From the NCBI GenBank assembly GCA_010015745.1, contig ML978228.1, positions 114,935 through 178,934 of the forward strand: a stretch of 64,000 bases of DNA. Direction: 5' to 3'. The notes beneath the pieces are model-generated. The model saw only the letters and a list, made by a program, of their open reading frames with translations. It was not told where the DNA came from and did no database searches. Origin of the DNA: Setomelanomma holmii. Lineage: Eukaryota > Ascomycota > Dothideomycetes > Pleosporales > Phaeosphaeriaceae. Position numbers and translations under genes: made by a program. Positions 22,568 through 32,765 of this stretch are shown here, piece after piece; position 1 is the stretch's first letter; every line of letters starts with the position of its first letter.

Positions 22568-23059
22568 ATGACGAGCTCGAATTCTTACACCCTTCCAACA
22601 AGCGTACCACCCAGATTCGAAGACCCTGAAAACGACGATAAGCACGGCGTGCGCCGTGGTTGGATCTGCTGCAGTTGCAACCGCTACAACGAAGGCATGA
22701 GGACGAACCCATACTTGCAATGTGCTCATTGCCAGCACCAGACATTCACTCGTGGAGTCAAATGTAAAGATGACAACCTTGCACCACCGACAATGACGCT
22801 GCCAAGTCAACCGCTGGGGGCGCAGCAGCCCTTCGTCGCTGGAGGTCTGTTCGGCAGGTGTAAAGACGTTCGCGAAGAGATGATCGTTTCCACTCAACAG
22901 CCTTACGTACTTGAGTTGTATCCGAGAGATCAGGTAGGCAGAGGCTGGGTTTGCCTGAAATGTATGTGGTACACCGTCGTCCGGAGTTTTCCCACGATGT
23001 GTGGAGATTGCGAAGGAATGGAGGAAGGGGACTGCGTGATGTTGACTGTTGTTGAGTGA
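22568..23059 (+). CDS. small double zinc-ribbon-like protein
   Basis: Single-exon, 163 residues. Two similar modules: GWICCSCNRYNEG...LQCAHCQH (about residues 31-59) and GWVCLKCMWYTV...MCGDCEG (about 124-151). Each has the form GW-x-C-x2-C-x(12-14)-C-x2-C, a likely four-cysteine zinc site. The 65 residues between are not conserved-looking. Small zinc-ribbon proteins of this type are common in Pezizomycotina and mostly uncharacterised. No signal peptide, so probably intracellular. The duplication of the ribbon inside such a short protein is visible directly. Confidence 0.6.
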   Translation: MTSSNSYTLPTSVPPRFEDPENDDKHGVRRGWICCSCNRYNEGMRTNPYLQCAHCQHQTFTRGVKCKDDNLAPPTMTLPSQPLGAQQPFVAGGLFGRCKDVREEMIVSTQQPYVLELYPRDQVGRGWVCLKCMWYTVVRSFPTMCGDCEGMEEGDCVMLTVVE

Positions 23060-23369
23060 AGGTCGGACGCAGGTTTTGATCCAGGTGACGACCGCATACA
23101 GTTCACTGGTTTGTATATGTCAGCACGTAAGGCCTGAAGACGGATGCTAGCGTTTGCGCTTACACGTTGATAGAGAAGTCTTGGCAGCTCGAGAGTGAAA
23201 GCGTTGCGGGACCGCGAGGCATTGCCTGTCACGTGAAATGTGGCTCTCCGATTGCTTCTTATGCTTTCCTTCGACTCCGTGATGCACCTCTTCGACGACA
23301 ACAACGAGGACTCTGGCCTAAAAGTTTTAAAGATAGCGCTGCTCAACTCTGCAGAACCCGACCCGCGCA
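23060..23369. other. spacer upstream of RING gene
   Basis: A 90-codon frame from 23240 overlaps the beginning of the RING gene in another frame, so the 5' end of that gene could lie here; otherwise nothing recognised. Confidence 0.35.
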
Positions 23370-25302
23370 ATGCCTACCACTCAGGTGCGCGAAGTGCCAC
23401 CAACACCAACGCCGATCTTCCTTCGTACGCTCAACGATACCCTTGGACCATTCCGTGGCTCGTATCATGGGACGCGCATCGTGATCACCACCTGCATGTT
23501 CATTGCATCTACTGAACGTGCCGAGCAATCTCACTGGGTCCGGACCGACACCGAATACCACTTCCTCTGACAACGCTATCTGGAATTTCTCCGAGACCCA
23601 ACTTGTGGCTTGTATCGCGACCCTGAGTCTTTGCAGGTTGCGCAAGTGCTCTCGAAGCTGCGCTGCTTGGATGTTTGGCACGACTTGCGAATCAATAAGC
23701 ACCTCTTTCACGGTCGCAGTAACGAGATACGTCACTCAAAGACTGGGAGTTACAGCTCCGTGAGTCGTGCTGAGGCATGGCTAGTGGAATGCGCGATGTT
23801 GGCTGAGCAGAGTGGAGCTCCCAGTGAGATTTACATGGCACATCTGGACCACATCAAAACTCCCCAGCCCAAGTGGGTAAAAGTCGATCGCATCGTTTTT
23901 GACGATAGGATTGCGGAGACTCCATATCACCAGATATTCGGTGCGTCTGGGGTGCTCTACCCTGCCATCGCCTGGGGATGTCCACAACTCTCGAGACGAT
24001 TCGAATCTTGTCCAGCCTTTGATTATCGCCGTCTTGAGAGAGGCAATGAGTGTTGCTGATATCTGCGAGTACATCCATAGTAACCATCTTCGTCAAACAC
24101 ACGAAAAACCGGTCTTCAAGTGGTACATCATTGGATTGAGCGCCTCTCGTATTCGATTCGTAGAAGGCATCGAAGGTCACTCCAACTCAGAGACCGACCA
24201 GCTGTGCTACGGGTTGAGAGATGTCCTCAAGAGCATGAACTTTGTGGCTCTATGGGATCGCGTCTGGCTGCAAGCCAGGATTACCCAGGGGCATTTTGGC
24301 GTCGAGCATGCTCAGACCGGGCTGCATTTCGCAGTGTATAACTGGGTACTGGATTCGATAGAGGTAGATCTCGATCCATCTTGGTCTGCCAATAAGCGGA
24401 AGTATGTTCATCTAGCCCTGGCTCGACTTCGAGCATGCAACCTGAACAATACCCTTCCGGGGCATTTCAGAGCGAAAGATTGTCCACCCCGGGTTCCATT
24501 CGAGGAGATTGACACAAGCCAAGCCTTTCATATGGAATGCCACTGGGGCCGGCAATTCTATGGCTCCGATTTGTCACCAGGCTTTTCGACAGTCACAAGC
24601 GAGGTTGACGATTTTTTGGATGCACAAGACAATTTGAATGGCATCATACCATCGGAGATACAGAACGATATCAATGCTGGCGCAGCTGTCGAAGCATATG
24701 ACCCCGAGATCGAACCGATCGAGTTTGCTTATGCTGTCGTAGGTGAGGAGCGTCCCACGTCTCAGAACTGTGCGATATGCGCTGAAGACTACGGGCATCC
24801 CAGGGAGTATGACCTGTGCCTGAAGCTGAGGGCATGTGGCCATTACTTCCATTACGCATGTGTCTACGATTGGATCAACGGCGTCGCGACGAATAGCAAT
24901 CGGTGTCCCGAGTGTCGCGCAGAGATATGTAAACAACGGAGAGACTTACGAGTAGTCGGCACGAATCATGCAACAAGCGGTCCGACGGAGCATCCTTCTG
25001 TGTCAAGTTCTACCGAGACGGGTAGTGACGAGACCACACAAGCAGGTGATGCAAGCTCCGCCGTTTCGGATGGGCAGGCCCACGCTGCCGTGGTCGCAGT
25101 GGTTGTTGTTCAGGCTTCTCAAGAAGCTCGAGATGCACCAAGCATCGACGAGCTGTCAACGCCCGGCGAAGACGATTCTCAGACTGTCGGAAATGGTACA
25201 TCAGACGAGAGAAGCGACGAAGATCAGGTGGTCGAAGCCTTTGCGACGTTAAACATCATCGGAGAGGTAGTGAATGAGAGGCACGTTGATGAGGTCACTT
25301 GA
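23370..25302 (+). CDS. RING-H2 finger protein, putative E3 ligase
   Basis: Main coding body is clear: exon up to 23940, a 55-nt intron 23941-23995 (joining YHQIF to DDSNLVQPLIIAVLREAM), then a long exon to TGA at 25300-25302. The RING-H2 motif near 24768-24930 reads CAICAEDYG...LRACGHYFHYAC...CPECRAEI, with all eight zinc ligands (C-x2-C, C-x-H-x2-H-x2-C, C-x2-C). RING-H2 proteins usually transfer ubiquitin, with the substrate set by the rest of the chain; the upstream about 400 residues match no domain I know. Two oddities: an in-frame TGA at 23568-23570 in the N-terminal part, and a further 111 open codons in the same frame after the terminal TGA. The start at 23370 is therefore uncertain. 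Confidence 0.6.
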
Positions 25303-25635
25303 GATGGAAACGAGTATGAGAGAGACGAGAACAACAGCGGCTGGGAGACATTCAATGCTGACGACATTGAGACCTTCCAGACAGCGGGTCTCACGGAGAG
25401 GCCCACTTCGCCAATCTATGTCCCGGGTGATCTTTCTCCTCCCATGCAACGATTGCAGTTCGAGTTTCCGAGACTGTATTTCGGCGGAGCTCCAGTGACA
25501 TACCGCTCTTATGAGCCTGAGTCTGAGTTTGAGTACGACATGGATCGAAGTGAGACGGAAGAAGAGGGCAAAGAGGGCGAAGAGGATGCTTGGTGGCGAC
25601 GTGACGATATTTGGCCAGGTGGAGAAGATATGTAG
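25303..25635 (+). other. open frame continuing past the RING gene stop
   Basis: Immediately after TGA 25300-25302 the same frame stays open to TAG at 25633-25635 and reads like real protein: Asp/Glu/Tyr-rich, including FEFPRLYFGGAPVTYRSYEP and an acidic tail ending WWRRDDIWPGGEDM. Either the TGA is a nonsense mutation, it is read through, or a 48-nt intron with weak sites (GTAGTG...AACGAG, 25267-25314) removes it. Confidence 0.55.
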
Positions 25636-25989
25636 AAGGCGCAGTCTCTTGGGGAGATGTTCCTGGAGCTTGCTTGAGAGGGCTCGTCGTCGTGCTTGCC
25701 TGTTACATTGTGAGTAAGAGCACGAATACCAACGTATGCCTTCACGTCCAACATTCTACGTGCTCACAACGCGCGCACAACACTTATGTCTCGTTCTCTT
25801 CCGTCTCTTCATCGTTGGAAATGCGATAGCATGATGCGGAGCCCAGATAGGCATGATGTTTGTCGCGCCTTCCTCCTCACCAATGCCAAGACTAGCTCAT
25901 TTGTTATGAGCAAGCACTCGCCTCTCTGCTTCACCAATTCTCTTTCACACTCGAACTCTCGAACTCTCTCTCTCAAGACATAGCACGGC
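25636..25989. other. spacer upstream of PARP-finger gene
   Basis: Pyrimidine-rich near its right end (CTCTCTCTC-type tract just before 25980), typical of a fungal promoter/leader; nothing else seen. Confidence 0.4.
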
Positions 25990-27175
25990 ATGACGACAGT
26001 TACATCGACCACGCGCGCCTCGGTGCTAGAAGGCTATGAAGGAGAAGGTCCGAAGTGGCGTCTCGGTGAGAGACCCAGCCTTCCACTTTCATCGTTGAGC
26101 ACCGGCACTAATACTGAGTCTTTTCAGAGCATGCGACAAGTGGTCAAGCCGTCTGCCGGCAGGCTGCCTGTAAGCGTGCCTAACTCAAGATCGATAAGGG
26201 CGAGCTTCGCATTGGCACTCATACACTATTCGAGACCGAAATGAGATGGTATCTGGCCTGGCGTCACTGGTTAGTATGGGTTCCGGCCCGTTCTGACCAG
26301 GAAGCTAAATACCTGCCCAGGGGAGGTGCGACCAAGTATCAGATCAAGGGCATGAAAGAGGTGGCAGACAGCGATCCCACGCAGGCACCAGGCTACGATC
26401 GTCTAAGTACAGAAGCGCAGGAGCAAGTGACGCTGGCCTTCGAGAACGAGGTAATCGTGGATAATGAGTTCAAGGGCACTCGAACCGACCTGGCAGAGAC
26501 TGCACGTCGCTGTGGCGGCGAAATTGAGAACGCAACAGGGTGAGACCTCAGCATCACTACCTCGCCGCATCGCTAACGCGTGCCAGATACAAGGTTGATA
26601 TCGCAAAGCGGACCTCAGGGTGCCGCAACGCAGGTTGCAGCAGCGAAGGCGGACGAATTGCGAAGGGCGAGCTAAGGCTCGGCATCTGCGTTCCTTTCGA
26701 TGAGGACCATGCATCCTGGGTGTATAAACATTGGAAATGCGTGTCGGACTTCGACCTCCTCACCGCGCACCAACTTCATCACTTGGATGGTTGCATAGAT
26801 GGGATCCTGGATCTGCCGGGAGAGGACCAGAAAGTCGTCGAGGAGAGCCTCGACACTAGCGAACGCGTCCAGGCTCCAGAGCCGCAGTCGACAGTCAAGG
26901 CCGCAACCAAGCCAGAGGCTGCAATGAAGGTCAAGCCCAAGAAAGACACAACTGACGATGAGGAGGCCAAACCAAAGCCAAAGCGCACTGACAATGGCAA
27001 GGGCAAGGGTAAGAGAATTTCCAATGAGATGAGCGTCACCGATGAAGCGAGTGAGCCTGAGTATGTTCCAAAAAGGACCAGGAGCAGGGCTGTGAAGATG
27101 CAAGAGGTCGTGGATCCAGCTGTTGCCCGCATCGAGGCCATGGCAGAAAATCTACGATGGGCAGCCGCTAGATAG
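25990..27175 (+). pseudogene. double PARP-type zinc-finger protein, nonsense-interrupted
   Basis: Four exons can be traced: 25990-26065, 26128-26269, 26321-26539, 26587-27175 (introns of 62, 51 and 47 nt with good signals). They encode two PARP-type zinc fingers, modules that recognise DNA breaks in PARP1 and ligase III. The second is complete: CRNAGC...KGELRLG...WVYKHWKC (C-x4-C...H-x2-C). The first reads CRQAAC, KIDKGELRIG and RHW, but has an in-frame TAA at 26181-26183 and glycine where the last cysteine should be (HWGG). The C-terminal 130 residues are Lys/Asp/Glu-rich with basic KRISNE and RTRSRAVK patches, suiting a nuclear location. The stop sits inside a conserved motif, so it cannot be hidden by a normal intron. 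Confidence 0.72.
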
Positions 27176-27510
27176 CGAAGGAGGTATGAACGGACCCAGG
27201 AAGTCTCCCAAAAGCGGAGCATTAGGCCATGTAAGCGATACTCGACAAATAACCTCGCAAGAAGGATTTGAACTCTCTTCAGATTGTGTACATGGCTTCA
27301 TTGCCTACAACCATGCGCGACGCGGTGAAGTAAGCAAAGCGCGCCTGGCCAATCGGAATCCGTCCAGGCCGCTCGCCCCACCAGGTTCATCGCGCCATCC
27401 TTGTCGTCGCTGCAAGCTGTCCACATCGCCCCACCACTCACGCAGCCATACACCGAGTTCTACTAAGAAACTATACCCACGACTACTCTTCAACATTCTC
27501 AATAGTCAAG
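27176..27510. other. spacer, thioredoxin-like gene promoter
   Basis: No gene seen; upstream region of the thioredoxin-like gene. Confidence 0.45.
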
Positions 27511-28144
27511 ATGCCCGGCAAGATCACCTCAGTCACTTCTTCCTCGCATTTCTCACAACTTCTCTCACAATCCACCTACACAGTCGTCGACTTCTACGCT
27601 GATTGGTGCGGACCATGTAAAGCAATTGCGCCCGTATTCCAGAGCCTCGCCGAGAAAGAGTCGAAGCCGGGAAAGCTACAGTTCGTCAAGGTCGACGTGG
27701 ACTCACAGCAGGAAGTAGCGAGGAAATATGGCGTGTCAGCGTACGTATGCCGCTCGAGGCTCAATCGTGGGCAAGCTCCTAATGTGTTTGTCTTACAGTA
27801 TGCCTACCTTCCTCATCATAAAATCCTCCTCAGTCGTCGAGACGATCCGCGGCGCGAACCCCTCTGCCCTCACAGCCGCCGTGCGCAAAGCCGCAAACGA
27901 CACTTCTGGTCCCGGCGCCTCCTCCACTGTCTTCCAAACCAAGGGTCGCACACTCGGATCGGCATCAGAACCTAGTCGGCCGGTCAATGAGGGCGCGTTT
28001 GCCGGCTTGCAGAGGTTGGTTGTAGGTAATGGCGGCTTCAGCGATATTGTGGTGAGGTTTGTGGCATTGTATGTGATTAGTCTGTTCGCGTTCAATGGGT
28101 ACAAGGCGGCCGAGGAAAGCGCATTCAATGTCAAGACGAGATGA
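27511..28144 (+). CDS. thioredoxin-domain protein with C-terminal membrane segment
   Basis: 191 residues, two exons: 27511-27740 and 27799-28144, with a 58-nt intron (GTACGT...CTTACAG) joining KYGVSA to MPTFLII. The thioredoxin fold occupies residues 1-110 with the redox site WCGPC at about 32-36 and the cis-proline in AMPTF. After a Ser/Thr/Gly-rich linker, a hydrophobic stretch (IVVRFVALYVISLFAFNGY) near the C-terminus looks like a tail anchor, with a short basic end. This would place a reducing domain on the cytosolic face of an organelle membrane (inference). There is no signal peptide. It appears intact, unlike its left-hand neighbours. Confidence 0.85.
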
Positions 28145-28366
28145 GGCAAAGTCAAGAGGAATGCACAGTAGAGTCACGGTGTATGATTGTGAATTGCAGC
28201 TTGGCGTTTCGGAGTATCATTTGCTATGGGAAACAGCATCATGCTCTTGCGGTAGGAAGCAATGATACGAGGAATCGATGTCATTCTCAAATAAAGCACG
28301 AACAACGTTGGTCGTTTCATGCTGTCATGTCCTTCTCCAAGATTCCTTCCCTTTTCCGGTACCTTA

Positions 28367-28768
28367 TTATTTCCTGCTGTTCGACCATACGCGATCGGTC
28401 TGCGCTTCCTCCATCTCCTCTTCCACCTCAGCCATGCGCTGTCGCAGCTCACATTCACGTCGTGCTGACACATCTAGCTTGTCCCCAAGCTCTTGCCACT
28501 CCTTGATGATTTCTCGTACACTACGCTTGTATATATTGAAAACTTTACGTGCTTCACTATCCCTATGACTAGATCTTCCATAGTAACTTCCTTTGCCAAT
28601 GTCAGGCGGTGCTCAAAGTGGCTAGCGCTAGATGAAGGCTTGGCAGAGGCATAGAAGCCGCCTATGTCTCTCTCGCCATCCACTCTGCAACGCCACATCT
28701 CATTTCGTCTCATCCCATTTGAAGTGCAGTGGCGCTTTGCGCGAGACCTCACTATTCGACAAGCCCAT
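28367..28768 (-). CDS. hypothetical small coiled-coil protein
   Basis: Tentative two-exon gene: 28768-28753 and 28611-28367, joined across a 141-nt intron (GTGAGG...TTTGAG). The product would be 86 residues. Exon 2 is strongly coding-like: KVFNIYKRSVREIIKEWQEL, then a heptad-type Glu/Arg/Leu-rich helix (RQRMAEVEEEMEEAQ). There is no recognised family. The acceptor is weak (GAG), so the 5' part may be wrong, or this may be a remnant of a longer gene. Confidence 0.35.
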
Positions 28769-29683
28769 TGCACGCGTCGTCAATTCAAGCCCGCGCCTCG
28801 TTGTCTTCAGCAGCCAGCTTGACATGAGCGCCACCTATCCAGCACCTGAACCCACATCTGAGCGGATTCATTAAACCATTGGGAGCCCTTCTACAACCGT
28901 GGCCAACAGCTTCCTCTTGTCGAAACGTATAGTAGCCAGCAATGGAGTCTTCATTCGGTTGTGCGGCAGAACATCTTCCCCGCGAACAATCATTGTCTAC
29001 GAGGACCTTTTGTCGCGCAAGGCTCATTCAGTGCCGCAAAGAGCTTGAAAATCAAGTTCCATAAGACCTCTCGATCTTGTTAGTTGAATTATAGTTAGTT
29101 TCGCCGAAACCACCAAGCTTTGATAGCCGCGATGCTGGATGGCGGTCATAGACTTCGTGACTTGGAACCTGTGAACGTTAGTGCGGAGAAACTTTCAAAG
29201 TGCTCATCAGCGGAATGGCAACAAGTTGACCAAAGCGGAGCGGACAGGCGTGCTGCCAAGTCGTGAGAGGCTGTGCAGCGTGGCGGGCCTGAAGCGAAGC
29301 TGCTCACCTTACTCGTCCAGTCCGCAACAGAAAGATGGGCTTCAAGGCTGATACGCCTACCACGTGCCTGCCGAAAGCACCGTTCTAGACGATTGGTTCG
29401 CGTGTGCCCACTCTGGGGAGAATATCCAAGTTGCTGCGGCGGAGTGTGCCTGCGCCGCCGCAGAGCCTCGCTAGATTCAGCCGCAGGGGTTGTATTTACC
29501 AGCAAGAGACGCAGGAACAACGCCAGCTAATTACATGTTCTATATTCAGCACACTGCTGGAGCTCCCGCCATGGCTGTCAGCCTAAGATCGTTATGCCGA
29601 TATAAGGTCTAAGTCACACACATGATGTGTACTACCTACTGAGCAGATCTCCTCATACTACTGCCTTTACATCACTTCCTATA
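28769..29683. other. intergenic, peptidase promoter
   Basis: No recognisable coding sequence; short frames on both strands are uninformative. The right end is the upstream region of the secreted peptidase. Confidence 0.45.
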
Positions 29684-31360
29684 ATGTATCGCATATCCTA
29701 CGCCATAGCCGCTGGGCTTTTGGCATCAGCGTCAGCGATTCCTACATCCGAGTCAAATCTGCACACGAGATTCACACAGTCTGGAAGGATATCAAGCTTC
29801 GCGGACATACCTTCAAGTGCTGATCTACACTGGACGCGTTGCTACAACCGCTTCCACTGCGCGAACCTTGAAGTCCCTCTCGACTACGAGAACAAGACCC
29901 TTGGGTCAACTGTTGTTGCATGGATACGACAAGAAGCTGCTAACAGCACTAGCATTGATCTGCTGTTCAACCCTGGAGGACCGGGAGGTTCGGGCATCAA
30001 CTATCTCCTCTCTGGCGGAGGTGACAAAATAATGAAGGCGACTGGCAACAAGTACAATGTGGTCAGTTTCGATCCGAGAGGAGTCAATGCCAGTGGCATC
30101 GACCTGACCTGCTTCCCTGGGCAGCCTGACGTTAGGGATGCCTATGCATCGTCGTCTGGCGGTTACAGCACCGAGCAGGAGAAATACGCCGAAGCAGTCG
30201 CACACGGAAAGTGGTGTACAGCCGCAAACAACAAGACTGCAGTGCGCCATGCAGGAACGGTAGCCGTCGTGCAAGACATGATTCACTTCACCGAGCTTCA
30301 GGCCGGCCTCAACGACAAGAAGCCCGAGGACGCACAGATCTGGTACTATGGTGTATCCTATGGCACGGTCATCGGCCAAACCCTGGCAGCTCTCTATCCG
30401 GATCGCCTGGGCCGCGCCATTGTCGATGCCAATGTCAACGGCGAGGATCACTACAATGGAGTCACTGACACCGCCGTTGAGGATGCCGACGACGGTATGT
30501 TGTACTTCTTCAAGACCTGCTACGAGGCTGGTCCCAAGAAGTGCGCATTCGCTGGCAAGTCAGGTGACGCAAAGGATATCGGAAAGCGTTTCAACGCACT
30601 TCTTGCTAAGCTGGAGAAGGAGCCGCTGCAGGCCGTTCTCCCCCAATACGTCGTCCCATCCATCATCACGAAAGATCGCGTCCTCAATCAGCTCTTCGGC
30701 GGCCTCTACGCCCCCTCATACTACTTTTCCTACATGGCCATCGGTCTCGATGCTCTCGAAAAAGGCAATGCCACAACCTGGTTCGAGATTGAGAAAGCCA
30801 CCAGCTCCAAGTCAAATCCAGGCCCATTCAACTACACCTCCAACGCCGCCCAAGAAGTGCTCCACCTCGTGACCGCCATCGACGCCGCTGGCCGCTACCC
30901 AATCAAAAACGTAGACGACTACACCAAGGCCGTTGACGAAATCGAAAAGACAAGCCAATGGTTCGGTGAAGGCTACGCAGGTCTCAACCCCCTCAGCAAC
31001 GCTGGCATGAACATCATCCCACCGAAATCACAACTCTTCACAGGCTTCAAGAAAACCAAAACTCGCGTCCCAGTCCTCTTCGTGAACACCAACGCCGACC
31101 CTATCACGCCCCTCGCGAGCGCGAAACACATGTCGCAATATTTTGAAGGCAGCGTTGTGTTGGTGCAGAACTCGGGTGGGCATAGTTACACGAACATCCC
31201 GAGTAAGTGCACGGTGGGACATGTTAGGGAGTACTTGGCATCGGGCAAGGTGCCGAAGGATGGCACGGTGTGTGAGACGGATAAGAAGCCGCTTGTGGAT
31301 GATTTGAGTAGTTTAAGTAAGCGGGGGTTGGGCGTTGTGGAGAGGTGGGGGAGGAGGTAG
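29684..31360 (+). CDS. secreted S33-type alpha/beta-hydrolase (tripeptidyl aminopeptidase-like)
   Basis: Single exon, 558 residues from the ATG at 29684, which places a clean signal peptide (1-18, ending ASA) at the N-terminus. Oxyanion block FNPGGPGGSG follows, then the nucleophile elbow YYGVSYGT with Ser225, and near the C-terminus the TAP-like domain with Asp in NTNADPITPL and His in NSGGHSYT. This is the layout of the secreted peptidases/esterases related to Streptomyces tripeptidyl aminopeptidase, which release short peptides from N-termini; lipid or ester activity is also known in the fold. Several N-x-S/T sites fit secretion. A long, intact gene set among decayed ones. Confidence 0.88.
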   Translation: MYRISYAIAAGLLASASAIPTSESNLHTRFTQSGRISSFADIPSSADLHWTRCYNRFHCANLEVPLDYENKTLGSTVVAWIRQEAANSTSIDLLFNPGGPGGSGINYLLSGGGDKIMKATGNKYNVVSFDPRGVNASGIDLTCFPGQPDVRDAYASSSGGYSTEQEKYAEAVAHGKWCTAANNKTAVRHAGTVAVVQDMIHFTELQAGLNDKKPEDAQIWYYGVSYGTVIGQTLAALYPDRLGRAIVDANVNGEDHYNGVTDTAVEDADDGMLYFFKTCYEAGPKKCAFAGKSGDAKDIGKRFNALLAKLEKEPLQAVLPQYVVPSIITKDRVLNQLFGGLYAPSYYFSYMAIGLDALEKGNATTWFEIEKATSSKSNPGPFNYTSNAAQEVLHLVTAIDAAGRYPIKNVDDYTKAVDEIEKTSQWFGEGYAGLNPLSNAGMNIIPPKSQLFTGFKKTKTRVPVLFVNTNADPITPLASAKHMSQYFEGSVVLVQNSGGHSYTNIPSKCTVGHVREYLASGKVPKDGTVCETDKKPLVDDLSSLSKRGLGVVERWGRR

Positions 31361-31520
31361 GATGGTGAGAAGATGGGCCTGGTAGGGTGTGAACAGAGTT
31401 TAGGGGTTTGCATTTTGAGCGTTCAGCGAGCATCACGTACTTTCCTGAATTGAATCGGGATTACTCATGTACTACATTTGCCTCATCCGCTCCAATTTCG
31501 TCCCATTTAGATTCGCTCGC

Positions 31521-31907
31521 TCACTCTGCTTCCCTCGGCCTGACAAACTCTCTCACCCTGTCCGGCAAATCCTCCCAAGTCTTCTCAAGCGCTGCCATTA
31601 CATTCTCGATGTCGTCAAGTGCGGCGTTGCTTCCGTACAAGCTGTAAAAGTCGTTGAATGCGCGACGCGCCTCGGTTAACTGTGTACGGACTGTTTCGAG
31701 TTGATGAAGAAGTTGCGGAATGGCGATGGACTCGGTCAAGGGCGTGGCGGGGGCCTTTTTGGATGTTGAGTGTGAATGAAGGGAGATGAATGAGCAGATG
31801 GAGGAGAAGAATGTGGATGTATACGGAATATTGGTGGGAGGATGCTTGCTGGAGGACGTATGGCATGATGAATTGAACATGTGATAACTTACGAGAAGCA
31901 AGCTCAT
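31521..31907 (-). CDS. hypothetical small helical protein
   Basis: Likely 82 residues from two exons: 31907-31893 (MSLLL) and 31754-31521, across a 138-nt intron with a strong GTAAGT donor and an AAAAAG acceptor. The unspliced frame is open too, but its middle (Ser/Thr/His-rich) does not look coding. The C-terminal part is alpha-helical in character: QLLHQLETVRTQLTEARRAF, FYSLYGSNAALDDIENVMAAL, WEDLPDRVREFV. No family recognised; the gene ends tail-to-tail with the peptidase gene. Confidence 0.42.
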   Translation of the reverse strand: MSLLLVSYHMFNSSCHTSSSKHPPTNIPYTSTFFSSICSFISLHSHSTSKKAPATPLTESIAIPQLLHQLETVRTQLTEARRAFNDFYSLYGSNAALDDIENVMAALEKTWEDLPDRVREFVRPREAE

Positions 31908-32765
31908 TGAATTGTCAGGATTGAAGTGACGACGACTTCTACCATGGCACCTGATACGAACTCGATCTAGAAGATCAGCTCGACCTTTCCGTTATATTCA
32001 ATCATCATTCTTCACTTCTTCTCCGCGGCTGTCTGTATCTCCGATCGCAATCTGGTGATATCGCGGCTCAAGGTATTGCAGGCCCTTTGCAGGCTGCCGA
32101 GTTTGACATTCAGCTCCTGCATCCGTGTATTTGTCTCTTGCATCTGCTTCTCAACGGCCACGAGAAGCTCCTCGACACAGGACGGTGATAAAGAGTGCGC
32201 AATGACTAAACTCGATGCATCAATACTTCTGTGTCAACGATGACTTCCGAAAGACTTGCACTGGTTAGACGGGCAACATACCCCACGACGTTACATCATT
32301 AACAGAACTCGCTCTGCGGCTTGATCGGCTAGGTCCTTTGAAGTAGTCGAGTGGGTTTAGTCAGGCTTTAGCATATAGACTATATAGTCTGAAAAGTGCC
32401 GTCATTAGAGATGGTAGGAGTGTGCTAGACCAGGAGGAGGTTAAGTTGATCCATTCAGCTGACTTCAAAGGACGAATGAAAACGAGTAGATTACCCAGCC
32501 ATTCTTCCCTGTGTTGTGAAGAGCGAGATACAGACTCGTGGTGCACTGCAAGTGTAACATCCGTTAATCTTCGCCACACGTCGCTAAGGAAACATTCACC
32601 TGGAATGTGATGTTGCTAAGTGTTCTTGCGTTGGCAAGGGAGGAATCATCACCGAGCCACCAGTGATTCCGAGTAAATAGTATAAAAGTGCGCCCCAAGG
32701 AAGAGATACCCGAGTATCATATGTTTTACCCCTAGTCAGAGTCAGCAACTCCTGATTATTATAAA
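31908..32765. other. spacer, family member D promoter
   Basis: No gene recognised. Probable promoters of the small leftward gene and of family member D. Confidence 0.4.

Noticed and set aside
26171..26190. GTAAGC...CTAAC...AAG as a 20-nt micro-intron removing the PARP-gene stop
   Set aside because: Far below the length a spliceosome normally handles, and its removal shifts the frame into another stop.
27240..27290. GGATTTGAACTC on the plus strand, like a reverse-strand B box
   Set aside because: The T-stem mismatches and no cloverleaf can be drawn on the minus strand.
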